Of a DNA stretch of 64,000 nt, positions 38,150-46,181 are shown piece after piece. The notes below the pieces were generated by a model. It ran no database searches. It was not told where the DNA came from and saw only the letters and a list, made by a program, of their open reading frames with translations. How positions within the stretch are numbered: position 1 is the first letter of the stretch; each line of letters begins with the position of its first letter. Source of the stretch: Oceanicoccus sagamiensis (GTDB lineage: Bacteria > Pseudomonadota > Gammaproteobacteria > Pseudomonadales > Dasaniaceae); assembly GCF_002117105.1 (NCBI RefSeq), contig NZ_CP019343.1, positions 2,852,001-2,916,000 of the forward strand. The letters are read 5' to 3'. The translations under genes were made by a program, and so were the position numbers.

Positions 38150-41100
38150 ATGAAGGCTGAGGGGCATGGGTTAATTGGTTGGTTTGCCAATAATCCAGTG
38201 GCGGCCAATCTACTGATGTTACTGATTGTTGTAGCAGGGCTGCTCTCAGCCCAAAGTATCAGCAAAGAGATGTTCCCCCAAGCCGAAACAGGCAATATTC
38301 AAATTACGGCCAGCTATCCCGGTGCGGCTCCGATTGAAGTGGAGACAGGGGTGATCTTGCCGATTGAAGCGGCGCTTCAAGGTGAAAAAGGTATTAAGCA
38401 GATACGCTCAACAGCAAGCCGCGATATGGGATCGGTGGTGTTAGAGTTGGAAAGTGACGAAGACCTGAATGAAGTACTGGGCAGGGTAAAAAACCGGATT
38501 GATGGTATTGTCAATTTCCCCGAGCATTTAGAGAAGCCAACGATAAACAAAGAGGAGGTCTTCAGGTTTGTACTGAGCGTTAATGTGGCAGGTAGTTTGG
38601 AGCGCAAGGCGCTCAAGCGTTTGGGGCAGCAGGTTCACGACGAGTTGCTAGCCTTGCCAGAGATAAAACGCTTGATGTTGTGGGGCGTGGAAAATGACGA
38701 AGTCGCCATCGAAGTGCACGAGCAACAGCTGCGTGAATTTGACCTCACTCTCAACGAGGTAGCTTCAATACTCCGGGCCTCCTCGTTTGACCTACCAGCG
38801 GGAATGATCAGGGCTCGGGAAGGCCATATTATGGTTCGCACTCAGGGTAAGGCCTATACCGCCGAAGATTTCTCTGCTCTGGTGCTACGCAGTCATAGCG
38901 ATGGTACAGAGCTGCGTTTGTCCGACGTAGCTACTGTGCGTGACACGCTAGTGGAAACCAATGGTCAGGTACGCTTCGATCAACAATCAGCGGTAAGCAT
39001 TGGGGTGTTTGCACTGCAAGGTCAGAGTCTGTTGGCTATTGATCAGGCTGTAGTCCGTTATGTTGATAATAAACGTTCCAATCTGCCTGAAGGTGTCAGT
39101 CTGGATACCAACTTCCAGACCGCGTTCTATTTGCAAGGGCGTTTGGATATGATGCTGAATAATCTGGCGGTGGGGGCGCTGTTAGTCATGATAGTGCTAA
39201 GCCTGTTTCTCAACCTGTCTGTTGCCGGTTGGGTCATGCTTGGTATTCCGGTAAGTTTTTTAGGTGCGCTATGGTTGATGCCTGTTAACCCCTTTCCAGT
39301 GAATATAACTATTCCCAGTTTGTTCGCCTTTATACTGGTGCTAGGTATCGTGGTGGATGATGCGATAGTGATTGGCGAAAGTATTTATGCGCAAACTCGA
39401 CGACAGGCTGCCAACAAACCCGAGCTGCGTGCAAGCGTTGATACGGTTATCCGCGGCACCAGAAAAGTGGCCGCTCCCGCCACTATTGGTGTACTAACTA
39501 CGGTAGCCGCCTTTGTGCCGATGTTATTTGTTGGCGGTACCATGGCGCCCATGCTGGAAAGCATCGCAGTGGTGGTGATTTTGTGCCTGCTGTTTTCATT
39601 GATCGAATCCAAGCTAATTTTACCCGCTCATTTGGTAGGTATGTCGACGAAGATCAATACTTCGCCGCGCTTTAGTTGGCTCAACAGCTGCCAGCGAGGC
39701 ACTCAAGTGTTGCTTGGCAAACTGATTGAGCGTGGCTATCGTCCCTTGCTAAGCAAAGCTATAGTTTATCGCTATACCGCGCTTGCCGCTTTTTTGGCTT
39801 GCTTGTTAATTGCCATTAATGCGGTGCGTAGTGGTTTAGTCGCTTATGAATTTTTCCCCAATGTCCCCGGCGATATGGTGATGGCAGATATCGTTATGCA
39901 GGAGGGGGCTTCGCGTGACCGGCGAGAGCAAGTTCTGCAAGCGGTGGAGCAGGCTGCCTATCGAGTTAGTGAGAGGCATCAACAACAATATCCGCAGGAA
40001 CCGGTATTACTGGAACATTTATTACTCTATAGCCTGGATGATAACAGTGTACGTTTTAACGCTTCCTTAAATCGCTCAGAACTTAGAAGTGTTAATGCCC
40101 CCGAATTTGAAAAGCTGTGGCGGGAAGCCATGGGGCCGCAGGTGGGTGTGAGGCAGCAGCGCTACTATTCTACAAGCAACGCTTGGGGCGCCAAAATTAA
40201 CCTGTCCCTATCCGGGGCGGATACCTCAGAGTTAACAGCAGCTGGCCGTGAATTACAGAATAAACTGGCAGAATATAAAGGAGTTTATGATATTTATAAC
40301 TCTCAGGGTATCGGTGGCCGCGAGGTGCAAATCAGCCTGAAGCCCCACGCGCAACAAATGGGTATACAACTGGCGGATGTGGCGAGGCAGGTGCGGCAGG
40401 CTTTCTATGGCGAAGAAGTACAACGTCTGCAACGAGGCCCAGATACGGTCAAAGTGATGGTGCGATACCCGCTGGACGAGCGGCGCTCTCTGGCTAGCTT
40501 GGAGCGTATGCAAATTCGCGCTGCCGATGGTCGGGCTGTGGATATTAGAGAGGTCGCTAATTTGCACTTGGGGAATACGGTTTCAGCGATTTCCCGGCTA
40601 GACCGTAAGCGCACGGTTACCATTACGGCCGATGTGGATTCGGAGCTGGCACAAAGTGGCAAAGTGATTAATGAAATAACGACGGAATTTATTCCGCAAC
40701 TGTTAAAGCGTTACCCCTCAGTGTCTTTTGGTCTGGGTGGGGCTAGCTTGGAGCAGCAAACCTTGATGAAGCGAATGATTATTGGCTTTATCGCGTCGTT
40801 GTTTTTTATCTATTCACTGTTGGCTATTCCCTTGCGCTCTTATGTGCAGCCGCTGATTATTATGGCGGCGATTCCTTTTGGTTTTATCGGTGCGCTAATC
40901 GGCCACAGTCTATTTGGGGTTTCCTTTAGTTTGATGTCACTGTTTGGCTTGGTCGCCTTGGCTGGCGTGGTCGTCAATGACAGCCTGATTTTGGTGGAGT
41001 TTACCAATCGTGCCCGCGCCAAGGGCGACTCGGTGGAGGCGGCTCTAGTTAAGGCGGGAACCCAGCGTTTTCGAGCGATTGTACTGACGACCCTGACCAC

Positions 41101-41305
41101 CTTTGCGGGTTTACTCCCCATTTTATTTGAGCGCAGTTTACAAGCGCAATTTGTTATCCCCATGGCGCTGTCGTTGGGTTTTGGTATTGTCTTTGCAACA
41201 GCGATTACTTTGGTTTTAGTGCCTTGTTTATATCGTTCGATTGATGACTTGCCCAAGTTTAGTCGGGGAAAGGTTGTGAGGCCAATGGATGGAGTGCCTG
41301 ACTAG
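38150..41305 (+). CDS. RND-family efflux transporter (AcrB/MexF type)
   Basis: This 1051-residue inner-membrane proton-driven pump has the full RND plan. A first membrane helix (VAANLLMLLIVVAGLLS), a large periplasmic domain, helices 2-6 with the proton-relay Asp pair in LGIVVDDAIVIGESI (about residue 403), the second periplasmic domain and helices 8-12 with GVVVNDSLILVEFTNRARAKG are all present. Substrate cannot be told from sequence. The divergence from the AcrB core fits the poorly studied RND branch common in marine Gammaproteobacteria. It is co-transcribed with the adaptor upstream. No local regulator gene is present. Confidence 0.92.
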   Translation: MKAEGHGLIGWFANNPVAANLLMLLIVVAGLLSAQSISKEMFPQAETGNIQITASYPGAAPIEVETGVILPIEAALQGEKGIKQIRSTASRDMGSVVLELESDEDLNEVLGRVKNRIDGIVNFPEHLEKPTINKEEVFRFVLSVNVAGSLERKALKRLGQQVHDELLALPEIKRLMLWGVENDEVAIEVHEQQLREFDLTLNEVASILRASSFDLPAGMIRAREGHIMVRTQGKAYTAEDFSALVLRSHSDGTELRLSDVATVRDTLVETNGQVRFDQQSAVSIGVFALQGQSLLAIDQAVVRYVDNKRSNLPEGVSLDTNFQTAFYLQGRLDMMLNNLAVGALLVMIVLSLFLNLSVAGWVMLGIPVSFLGALWLMPVNPFPVNITIPSLFAFILVLGIVVDDAIVIGESIYAQTRRQAANKPELRASVDTVIRGTRKVAAPATIGVLTTVAAFVPMLFVGGTMAPMLESIAVVVILCLLFSLIESKLILPAHLVGMSTKINTSPRFSWLNSCQRGTQVLLGKLIERGYRPLLSKAIVYRYTALAAFLACLLIAINAVRSGLVAYEFFPNVPGDMVMADIVMQEGASRDRREQVLQAVEQAAYRVSERHQQQYPQEPVLLEHLLLYSLDDNSVRFNASLNRSELRSVNAPEFEKLWREAMGPQVGVRQQRYYSTSNAWGAKINLSLSGADTSELTAAGRELQNKLAEYKGVYDIYNSQGIGGREVQISLKPHAQQMGIQLADVARQVRQAFYGEEVQRLQRGPDTVKVMVRYPLDERRSLASLERMQIRAADGRAVDIREVANLHLGNTVSAISRLDRKRTVTITADVDSELAQSGKVINEITTEFIPQLLKRYPSVSFGLGGASLEQQTLMKRMIIGFIASLFFIYSLLAIPLRSYVQPLIIMAAIPFGFIGALIGHSLFGVSFSLMSLFGLVALAGVVVNDSLILVEFTNRARAKGDSVEAALVKAGTQRFRAIVLTTLTTFAGLLPILFERSLQAQFVIPMALSLGFGIVFATAITLVLVPCLYRSIDDLPKFSRGKVVRPMDGVPD

Positions 41306-41338
41306 GTTATGTGTACTCTAGCTAAGAGGTAGTCCGGC

Positions 41339-41959
41339 ATGACAATAGAAACGGGAATTCTATTTTTTACTGCCATTCTGATTTTTGCGGTTACACCAGG
41401 ACCTGGGGTTTTTGCTGTACTCGCCCGTTCTTTGGCTTTTGGGGTTCATCGTAGCTTGGCAATGATTATAGGTATCGTGATTAGCGATATCGTATATTTG
41501 CTGATGGCATGCAAAGGGCTATCGTATATTGCAGAAAACTGGTCGCAAGTATTCACTATTATACGGCTGGCCGGTGCAGCCTACCTGATTTATCTGGGTT
41601 GGAATATATGGAATACCCCAGTGACTTTTTATCTGGATGAAAAGCCAACAAATCAGGCGAACGATCATATCAAGTCATTTTTACAAGGCTTTCTGATTTC
41701 GGCCTCTAACCCGAAAGTTATCCTGTTTTATCTGGCCTTTCTTCCTACTTTTATAGATTTAAGCAATCTTACTGGCTCAGATTTATTACTGATGGGGTTT
41801 CTGACATTTGCTGGGCTTTTTTTGTCGCTAATCATTATATCGACAGGTGCAGCTGCGGCCAGACAGTATTTCCAGTCGAAATCGGCAATAGGTCGTCTCA
41901 ATAAAACGGCTGGAGCAACCATGATGGGTGCGGGTGCTTTTCTTGCTTCCCGCCAATAA
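41339..41959 (+). CDS. LysE/RhtB-family exporter
   Basis: This 206-residue protein has five to six hydrophobic helices. The family opening is FFTAILIFAVTPGPGVFAVLARSLAFG, which contains the conserved TPGP, followed by AGAAYLIYLGWNIW and SASNPKVILFYLAFLP. LysE/RhtB members export amino acids and related small molecules; the substrate here is unknown. It lies 33 bases after the RND pump and 35 before the OsmC-type gene, all on the plus strand, so it may share their transcript. Confidence 0.88.
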   Translation: MTIETGILFFTAILIFAVTPGPGVFAVLARSLAFGVHRSLAMIIGIVISDIVYLLMACKGLSYIAENWSQVFTIIRLAGAAYLIYLGWNIWNTPVTFYLDEKPTNQANDHIKSFLQGFLISASNPKVILFYLAFLPTFIDLSNLTGSDLLLMGFLTFAGLFLSLIIISTGAAAARQYFQSKSAIGRLNKTAGATMMGAGAFLASRQ

Positions 41960-41994
41960 GTTTTATCGTTATCAATACAATCCAAGGAGCTATT

Positions 41995-42462
41995 ATGTCT
42001 GAATATACCGCCCAAGTAAGCTGGTCACGCGCTGAAGATGAAAAATACCTCGACAATAAATACAGCAGGGCGCACGAGTGGCATTTTGATGGTGGAGTAA
42101 CTGTCCCCGCATCATCATCGCCCCATATAGTGCCTCTACCTTACTCGGACGAAAACAGTGTAGACCCAGAAGAGGCTTTTGTTGCAGCGCTATCTAGCTG
42201 CCATATGCTCTTTTTTCTTTCTATTGCGGCCAGGCAATCCTTTATTGTGGATAGTTATATTGATAATGCCATGGGAGTGATGGCCAAGAATGAAGAGGGC
42301 CAGTTTGCTATGACTAAGGCTACATTATCACCGGTAATCCAATTTTCAGGTGATAACCAACCCTCACTTGAGCAAATTGACAGGATGCATCATGAAGCCC
42401 ATGAGCAGTGCTTTATTGCTAATTCAGTAAAAACTGATATTACTATTCAGGCGGGTGCTTAA
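41995..42462 (+). CDS. OsmC-family peroxide-reducing protein
   Basis: This 155-residue protein shows the OsmC fold markers SVDPEEAFVAALSSCHMLFFLSIA and AHEQCFIANSVKTDI, giving two conserved cysteines in the positions used for thiol peroxidase chemistry in OsmC/Ohr. An AAGGAG lies 6 bases before the ATG. It probably detoxifies organic peroxides in the cytoplasm. With the pump and exporter it makes a stress-resistance cargo segment of the island. Confidence 0.85.
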   Translation: MSEYTAQVSWSRAEDEKYLDNKYSRAHEWHFDGGVTVPASSSPHIVPLPYSDENSVDPEEAFVAALSSCHMLFFLSIAARQSFIVDSYIDNAMGVMAKNEEGQFAMTKATLSPVIQFSGDNQPSLEQIDRMHHEAHEQCFIANSVKTDITIQAGA

Positions 42463-42571
42463 TGATGGAGTATCTGGCAAGTCTCTATTGAACAGGCTGC
42501 TTCAATATATTGGCCTTGATTTATTATAACTAGACTAGTATTCTGGTCTGGTAATGTATGGAGGAATAATC

Positions 42572-42811
42572 ATGCTCGAAGAAATCGGCTCTTATGACGC
42601 CAAGACCAAGCTGCCTGAGATACTTCGCCGAGTGGAGGCGGGGGAATCTTTTACGATAACCAATCGCGGTAAGCCCATTGCTGATGTTGTGCCAAGTCGT
42701 GCCACTAGTCGCCAGAAGTGCAAGACTGCCATTTCCAACATCAAAAAAGCCAAGAAGTATGAAGTGTCTGATTCGGAGCTTAAGGATATGATGGAATCAG
42801 GCCGGAAATGA
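42572..42811 (+). CDS. Phd/YefM-family antitoxin
   Basis: This 79-residue protein starts MLEEIGSYDAKTKLPEILRRV and contains GESFTITNRGKPIADVVP, the standard DNA-binding N-terminal half of Phd antitoxins. The Lys-rich C-terminal part would wrap the toxin. The ATG at 42572 has GGAGG 8 bases upstream; an earlier ATG at 42554 is less likely. It overlaps the vapC gene by 4 bases (ATGA). Confidence 0.88.
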   Translation: MLEEIGSYDAKTKLPEILRRVEAGESFTITNRGKPIADVVPSRATSRQKCKTAISNIKKAKKYEVSDSELKDMMESGRK

Positions 42812-43236
42812 CGGATTTCGTTTTAGATAACTCGGTCGCCATGCGTTGGCTATTGAATACGAAAAAGGCAGCTGACCAGCAATATGCATTAGATGTTCTG
42901 GATAGCTTGGTAGATGGAACTGCTATCGTGCCTAGCTTGTGGCACCTTGAAGCGACCAATGTGTTGCTGTCGGCAGAGAGGCGCGACGAGATTGGTCTTG
43001 GTGAAATTGAAGGCTTTATCTCTCAACTTGAAAACCTTTCAATTCAAACCGATACGATGACCTCGCATCATGCTTTTAATCGAACATTGACACTGGCGCG
43101 GGCTTATAAGTTGAGCAGCTATGATGCTGCTTATTTGGAGCTGGCTATTCGTGAGGGCTTGCCCTTAGCCACTCTGGATAAAAATCTGGTAAAAGCGGCT
43201 GTTAAAGCAGATATTGAGATACATCTCAGGGAGTAA
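42808..43236 (+). CDS. vapC: VapC-like PIN-domain toxin
   Basis: This 142-residue PIN ribonuclease has all four acidic active-site residues: D7 (FVLDNSVAMRWLL), E48 (WHLEATNVL), D106 (SSYDAAYLELA) and D124 (ATLDKNL). VapC toxins cut tRNA or rRNA when the antitoxin is lost. It is the right-most gene of the island, translationally coupled to the Phd antitoxin, and 219 bases from the attR tRNA fragment. Confidence 0.9.
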   Translation: MTDFVLDNSVAMRWLLNTKKAADQQYALDVLDSLVDGTAIVPSLWHLEATNVLLSAERRDEIGLGEIEGFISQLENLSIQTDTMTSHHAFNRTLTLARAYKLSSYDAAYLELAIREGLPLATLDKNLVKAAVKADIEIHLRE

Positions 43237-43319
43237 TGTTTGATAACGGGCGGCCAATATAGTCAAGGAATTGCCAGGGTGCGCTATGCTCAAAGCCTGG
43301 AATCTCAAAACTGATATTC

Positions 43320-43339
43320 GCGTGACAAATACGTGACAA
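43320..43339. repeat. 20-base island-end repeat, right copy
   Basis: This copy is identical to 34246-34265 and in the same orientation. On the minus strand it again encodes LSRICHA, and that frame continues 30 codons to a stop at about 43230 without integrase similarity. GTGACC at about 43374 may be a further half-site. Confidence 0.8.
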
Positions 43340-43455
43340 GCCACCTGCACAAAAGCGCCTTTTGCTGATTAAACGTGACCAAATTGCACAGAAGCCAGTT
43401 TTTTAAGTGATTGAAAAATAAAGAATTTTAAGCATTATGAAATTCTAATATGCCT

Positions 43456-43517
43456 CTGGCAGTGTTGTACCCTCCGGGCATAAAAGGTCAGCGGTTCGAT
43501 CCCGCTTAGCTCCACCA
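43456..43517 (+). other. attR: partial tRNA-Ala 3' end with 17-base insertion
   Basis: CTGGCAGTGTTG (43456-43467) and the 33 bases 43485-43517 match the 3' part of tRNA-Ala at 34110-34154. They are split by 17 foreign bases (43468-43484). The acceptor 5' half, D-arm and 5' anticodon stem are absent, so this is not a functional tRNA. It marks the right island junction. Confidence 0.88.
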
Positions 43518-43544
43518 CTCTTTTGTAGATAGCAGTAGTAAGTC

Positions 43545-43580
43545 AAAACCCTCGTCCGGCTAACCGCCACGGGGGTTTTT
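43545..43580 (+). terminator. Terminator after the attR tRNA fragment
   Basis: AAAACCCTCGT (43545-43555) pairs with ACGGGGGTTTT (43569-43579) with one G-U pair, followed by T. It is closely related to the terminator after tRNA-Ala at 34162-34193 and is probably the original chromosomal terminator of that tRNA. Confidence 0.75.
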
Positions 43581-44040
43581 GCTTTTGGTCTGTAAGCATA
43601 TTTCTAATTTCCCTCTCCGTATTTTGCTATCAAGGCTCCTGCTCGACCAAGGCGGTTTTTTATGTCGTTTCAGCAGTGCTCAAGTGGTGCTGAGTTCGAC
43701 TATTGTTTTTAGTGCTTTTAAAAGCGCAGCTCATGGTGGGGTTGGGCTCAGTCGAGAGCCCTATAAAGCTGAGGTTTAATTTATTCGGTTTTAAAATTTA
43801 AACTGCGAAGAAATATAATGATTTTTTTAGCATAGCTGCCGTTTTATGCTTTGCACAGACAACATTGTGCAGGAGATCTGGTAGATAGTGTGATGACTGC
43901 CGCTATTTGAAGTTATCAGGCTGGTATTGCAGCTTGCTATCGCGTTGAATAGAAATATATCAGCAAAAATAGCGTAAATTTTAAATATTGGACTAGACTA
44001 AAGCTACATTATTTTAGGGTGAAGTGGTAAAGGTAGATCG
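43581..44040. other. Intergenic region right of the island
   Basis: This is AT-rich and apparently non-coding. A 66-codon frame at 43579-43779 starts inside the terminator and has no ribosome-binding site or family look. A possible promoter for the next small gene is described separately. Confidence 0.5.
43988..44015 (+). promoter_or_regulatory. Candidate promoter for the small gene at 44041
   Basis: TTGGAC (43988-43993), a 16-base spacer and TATTTT (44010-44015) lie 25 bases before the small gene. The boxes are imperfect. Confidence 0.35.
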
Positions 44041-44238
44041 ATGAAAGCATTAGCCAGTATGGCCGTTAAATTTAAGTCAAAAACTTCCGGTGGCAACGGT
44101 TCTGTTGCCGTCAAGATAGATCAAAATAGTGCCTGGGAAAAACCGCCAGAAGTGTTGGTTAAACAGCGCCCGGTTAGCGAGCAGGTTAAGCCTATGGTGG
44201 CAGAAGATAGCCAGTATTTTGAGCTTGGGTATAACTAA
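44041..44238 (+). CDS. Small hypothetical protein
   Basis: This 65-residue basic protein (MKALASMAVKFKSKTSGGNG...) has no signal peptide or membrane segment. An AAGGTAG lies 7-12 bases before the ATG and a plausible promoter lies just upstream. The sequence is Lys/Val/Gln-rich and probably disordered. I do not recognise a family, and it could be chance, though the ribosome-binding site and isolation favour a real gene. Confidence 0.45.
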   Translation: MKALASMAVKFKSKTSGGNGSVAVKIDQNSAWEKPPEVLVKQRPVSEQVKPMVAEDSQYFELGYN

Positions 44239-44291
44239 TAGTTAGCTGAATATCGGTATTTTAAACTGTGGGTGCTGTGCTGCCCTCACGC

Positions 44292-45131
44292 TTAGTTCCC
44301 CGTATTATCTTTAGCAATCTGCGTAACACAGTCAGGGTTTTCCACTTTATCGGTAATTTTAAGGTGGGGGACTAAGTCCGGTGCATCCATCCCCAGCAAT
44401 AATTGCTCAAGCTTGCCGTTATTACTCAATTTTTTATTGGTCAGGAAGTAGTCTCGACAGAGGCTGGCAGCCTTTTTTTCGCCCAGAGTTTGGCTGGAGA
44501 ACGCGATATAAATATTTAATGTATCAATCTGAAGCAGCCGTTCAATTTCAACCTCAAATTTTTCACTCCAGACATGATCAAAGTATAAGGCGCCAATGGC
44601 AAAATCAATTTTACCTTTTGCCAGGGCCTTAAACAGAAACTCGTTGCGGGGATAGTAAAAGACATTGTCGGCCTGACCGGCGGGTTGTTTTTCTACCCGT
44701 ACTAAACCGACCCGGTAATTGGCTAAATCCCTGGGCGTTTGTATGGTTAAATCCCTTGAAGCCAACTTATAAATCGACAGTGGAATATTACCAACCGGCG
44801 CTGGGCTGACGTAAGTATCAGGTGGGGGCTGTATCGATTGTGTGGAACCTATGGTTAGTGCCATTACATCCGCCTTACCTGTTTTTAAACTGTGCAATGC
44901 TCGGGTATATAGCAGCGCTTTATAGTTGACTGGCACCGCCATATCATCAAACACCGCGCCCATTAGCTCTCGACTAATACCCTGGGGTTTGCCCTGGTCG
45001 TCGATATAGCTCCATGGTTTGCCTGCTGCTGTGACGATGACCTTGAGGGGTTCTTCAGCTTGAGCGCTGGCAGTACTTGCGAGAGTGAATAAAAGAGCTA
45101 TTTGCACGGTGAAGGTGTATAGATATGACAT
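44292..45131 (-). CDS. Periplasmic solute-binding protein (SBP_bac_3-like)
   Basis: This protein of about 279 residues has a signal peptide (MSYLYTFTVQIALLFTLASTASA). The mature part opens LKVIVTAAGKPWSYIDDQGKPQGISRELM, the typical ligand-binding start of the amino-acid binding-protein fold (PF00497). No transporter permease is adjacent, so it may work as a stand-alone sensor or binding protein, as many such proteins do in marine Gammaproteobacteria. The ATG at 45131 is used; a GTG 15 bases upstream (45146) is equally possible because neither has a clear ribosome-binding site. Confidence 0.75.
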   Translation of the reverse strand: MSYLYTFTVQIALLFTLASTASAQAEEPLKVIVTAAGKPWSYIDDQGKPQGISRELMGAVFDDMAVPVNYKALLYTRALHSLKTGKADVMALTIGSTQSIQPPPDTYVSPAPVGNIPLSIYKLASRDLTIQTPRDLANYRVGLVRVEKQPAGQADNVFYYPRNEFLFKALAKGKIDFAIGALYFDHVWSEKFEVEIERLLQIDTLNIYIAFSSQTLGEKKAASLCRDYFLTNKKLSNNGKLEQLLLGMDAPDLVPHLKITDKVENPDCVTQIAKDNTGN

Positions 45132-45304
45132 AAGTGTGATCGGCACTGTTGAGTTGTCAGTTTCTTTAAGTAAAGCAGATTTAGCGGGATTTTAAAATAT
45201 AACCCGGTTTTCTAGTCGGCAGGCCTTTCGTGGGGGGCTTCTGTCATAAAAATACTTAGTGTATATTGCGGTTTCATTCATTGATGTTTCCAGGACGACC
45301 TGCC

Positions 45305-45553
45305 ATGAAAAAGTTTATGTTATTAATTGCCATCGCCTTATATTTTCCTGCTCTGGCCTCCGCGGTTGATTACGGTAAGTTGGCTGACTCTGTCGACAAA
45401 GAAAAAGCTGCTGGCTCTGTTGATGGGGCCAAATTAAAAGACGCTGTCGAGGGTGATAAGGTCGACTATAAGAAGGCGTATGACTCAGTCGATAAAGAAA
45501 AAGCGGCGGATTCCATTGATAAGAAAAAGGCTACAGAAGCACTGATGAAGTAA
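45305..45553 (+). CDS. Small periplasmic protein with internal charged repeats
   Basis: This 82-residue protein has a signal peptide (MKKFMLLIAIALYFPALASA). The mature 62 residues consist of two tandem copies of a 30-32 residue unit, VDYGKLADSVDKEKAAGSVD... and VDYKKAYDSVDKEKAADSID.... Inside each, shorter D-S-V-D-K-E-K-A-A units alternate acidic and basic residues. The repeat is also visible in the DNA. No enzyme motif is present. The alternating charge suggests a flexible polyampholyte or an amphipathic helix. The ATG at 45305 gives the clean signal peptide; an upstream ATG does not. Confidence 0.65.
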   Translation: MKKFMLLIAIALYFPALASAVDYGKLADSVDKEKAAGSVDGAKLKDAVEGDKVDYKKAYDSVDKEKAADSIDKKKATEALMK

Positions 45554-45570
45554 TATACCGTCGAAATCTT

Positions 45571-45786
45571 TTGAAGACTATTAACCCTAAAAAACTCTTA
45601 AACAGTAAATGGACCTCGGTATCACCCGCTAAAAAAGAAAAACATTTTATCGTGACCGAGGTTGAATTTGATGAAGAGGGTATCGTTGTTCACTGCATGA
45701 TTGAGGCGGTTATCTCCAAGCGCTCAAGCCCTATTGAATGGCGAGCGTTAAAAGATTCCAGGCAATGGCTGTATGGCTGGAAGTAG
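45571..45786 (+). CDS. Conserved small protein, TIGR02450 family
   Basis: This 71-residue protein begins with a TTG at 45571. The pattern NPKKLLNSKWTSVSPAKKEKHFIV ... EAVISKRSSPIEWRALKDSRQWLYGWK matches my memory of the TIGR02450 family: small, Trp-containing, of unknown function and common in Gammaproteobacteria. It starts 17 bases after the repeat-protein stop and 21 bases before the next gene, so the three may share a transcript. Confidence 0.75.
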   Translation: MKTINPKKLLNSKWTSVSPAKKEKHFIVTEVEFDEEGIVVHCMIEAVISKRSSPIEWRALKDSRQWLYGWK

Positions 45787-45807
45787 CAGGCTAGCAGTAC
45801 TGGAAGT

Positions 45808-46143
45808 ATGAAAAAAACCGATAAGAAAATAGATAAGGCTATTATTGCCGCGTTGACGGATGTCTGCGATATAGCTCTGGCTGAGGTGGCCGGTTTTCAG
45901 TGGCTTACCCATCGGGTTGATTATAAAAGGTTTCCGGGTTCCCTGCTGGTTGTGTGTGTCTTCGCTAGCAAGGCCGAGCTGTCAACGGCGATAGAGCTAG
46001 GCAAAGACCATTATCTACGGCAATTAATCAAAGAAAAGCTACAGCCTGTTATTCCTGTTAAAAATGCGGCTTATCAACTGAAGTTTGATACGGAAGAAGC
46101 CTGTGAGTTGGAGCATGGCGGCCAATGGAGCCAGCGTTTGTAG
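45808..46143 (+). CDS. Conserved hypothetical protein
   Basis: This 111-residue cytoplasmic protein (MKKTDKKIDKAIIAALTDVCDIALAEVAGFQWLTHRVDY...) has no membrane segment. It resembles a small protein found in many marine Gammaproteobacteria whose role is unknown. In databases it is sometimes loosely labelled as a Fis-type regulator, but I see no helix-turn-helix. It lies between the TIGR02450 gene and the dehalogenase gene on the same strand. Confidence 0.65.
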   Translation: MKKTDKKIDKAIIAALTDVCDIALAEVAGFQWLTHRVDYKRFPGSLLVVCVFASKAELSTAIELGKDHYLRQLIKEKLQPVIPVKNAAYQLKFDTEEACELEHGGQWSQRL

Positions 46144-46181
46144 TTCGATAGCTTACTGTTTTTATTGAGGAATTATTGATT

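Larger units (their letters stand above)
34155..43484. mobile_element. Genomic island integrated at tRNA-Ala (decayed integrase)
   Basis: About 9.3 kb lie between the attachment repeats 34122-34154 and 43485-43517. From left to right: an integrase stump (minus), an XRE/MntA/HepT operon (minus), an unknown gene, a large palindrome and hairpin region, an RND adaptor and pump, a LysE-type exporter, an OsmC-type protein and a Phd/VapC pair. A 20-base repeat (GCGTGACAAATACGTGACAA) lies just inside both ends. No intact integrase, excisionase, transfer or replication gene is visible, so the element looks stranded. Toxin-antitoxin pairs near both ends would select against its loss. Confidence 0.8.

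Noticed and set aside
43456-43517. A second tRNA-Ala gene
   Set aside because: Only the 3' part is present, split by 17 bases; acceptor 5' strand, D-arm and 5' anticodon stem are missing.
43579-43779. 66-codon open frame after the island
   Set aside because: It begins inside the terminator, has no ribosome-binding site, and its composition does not look coding.
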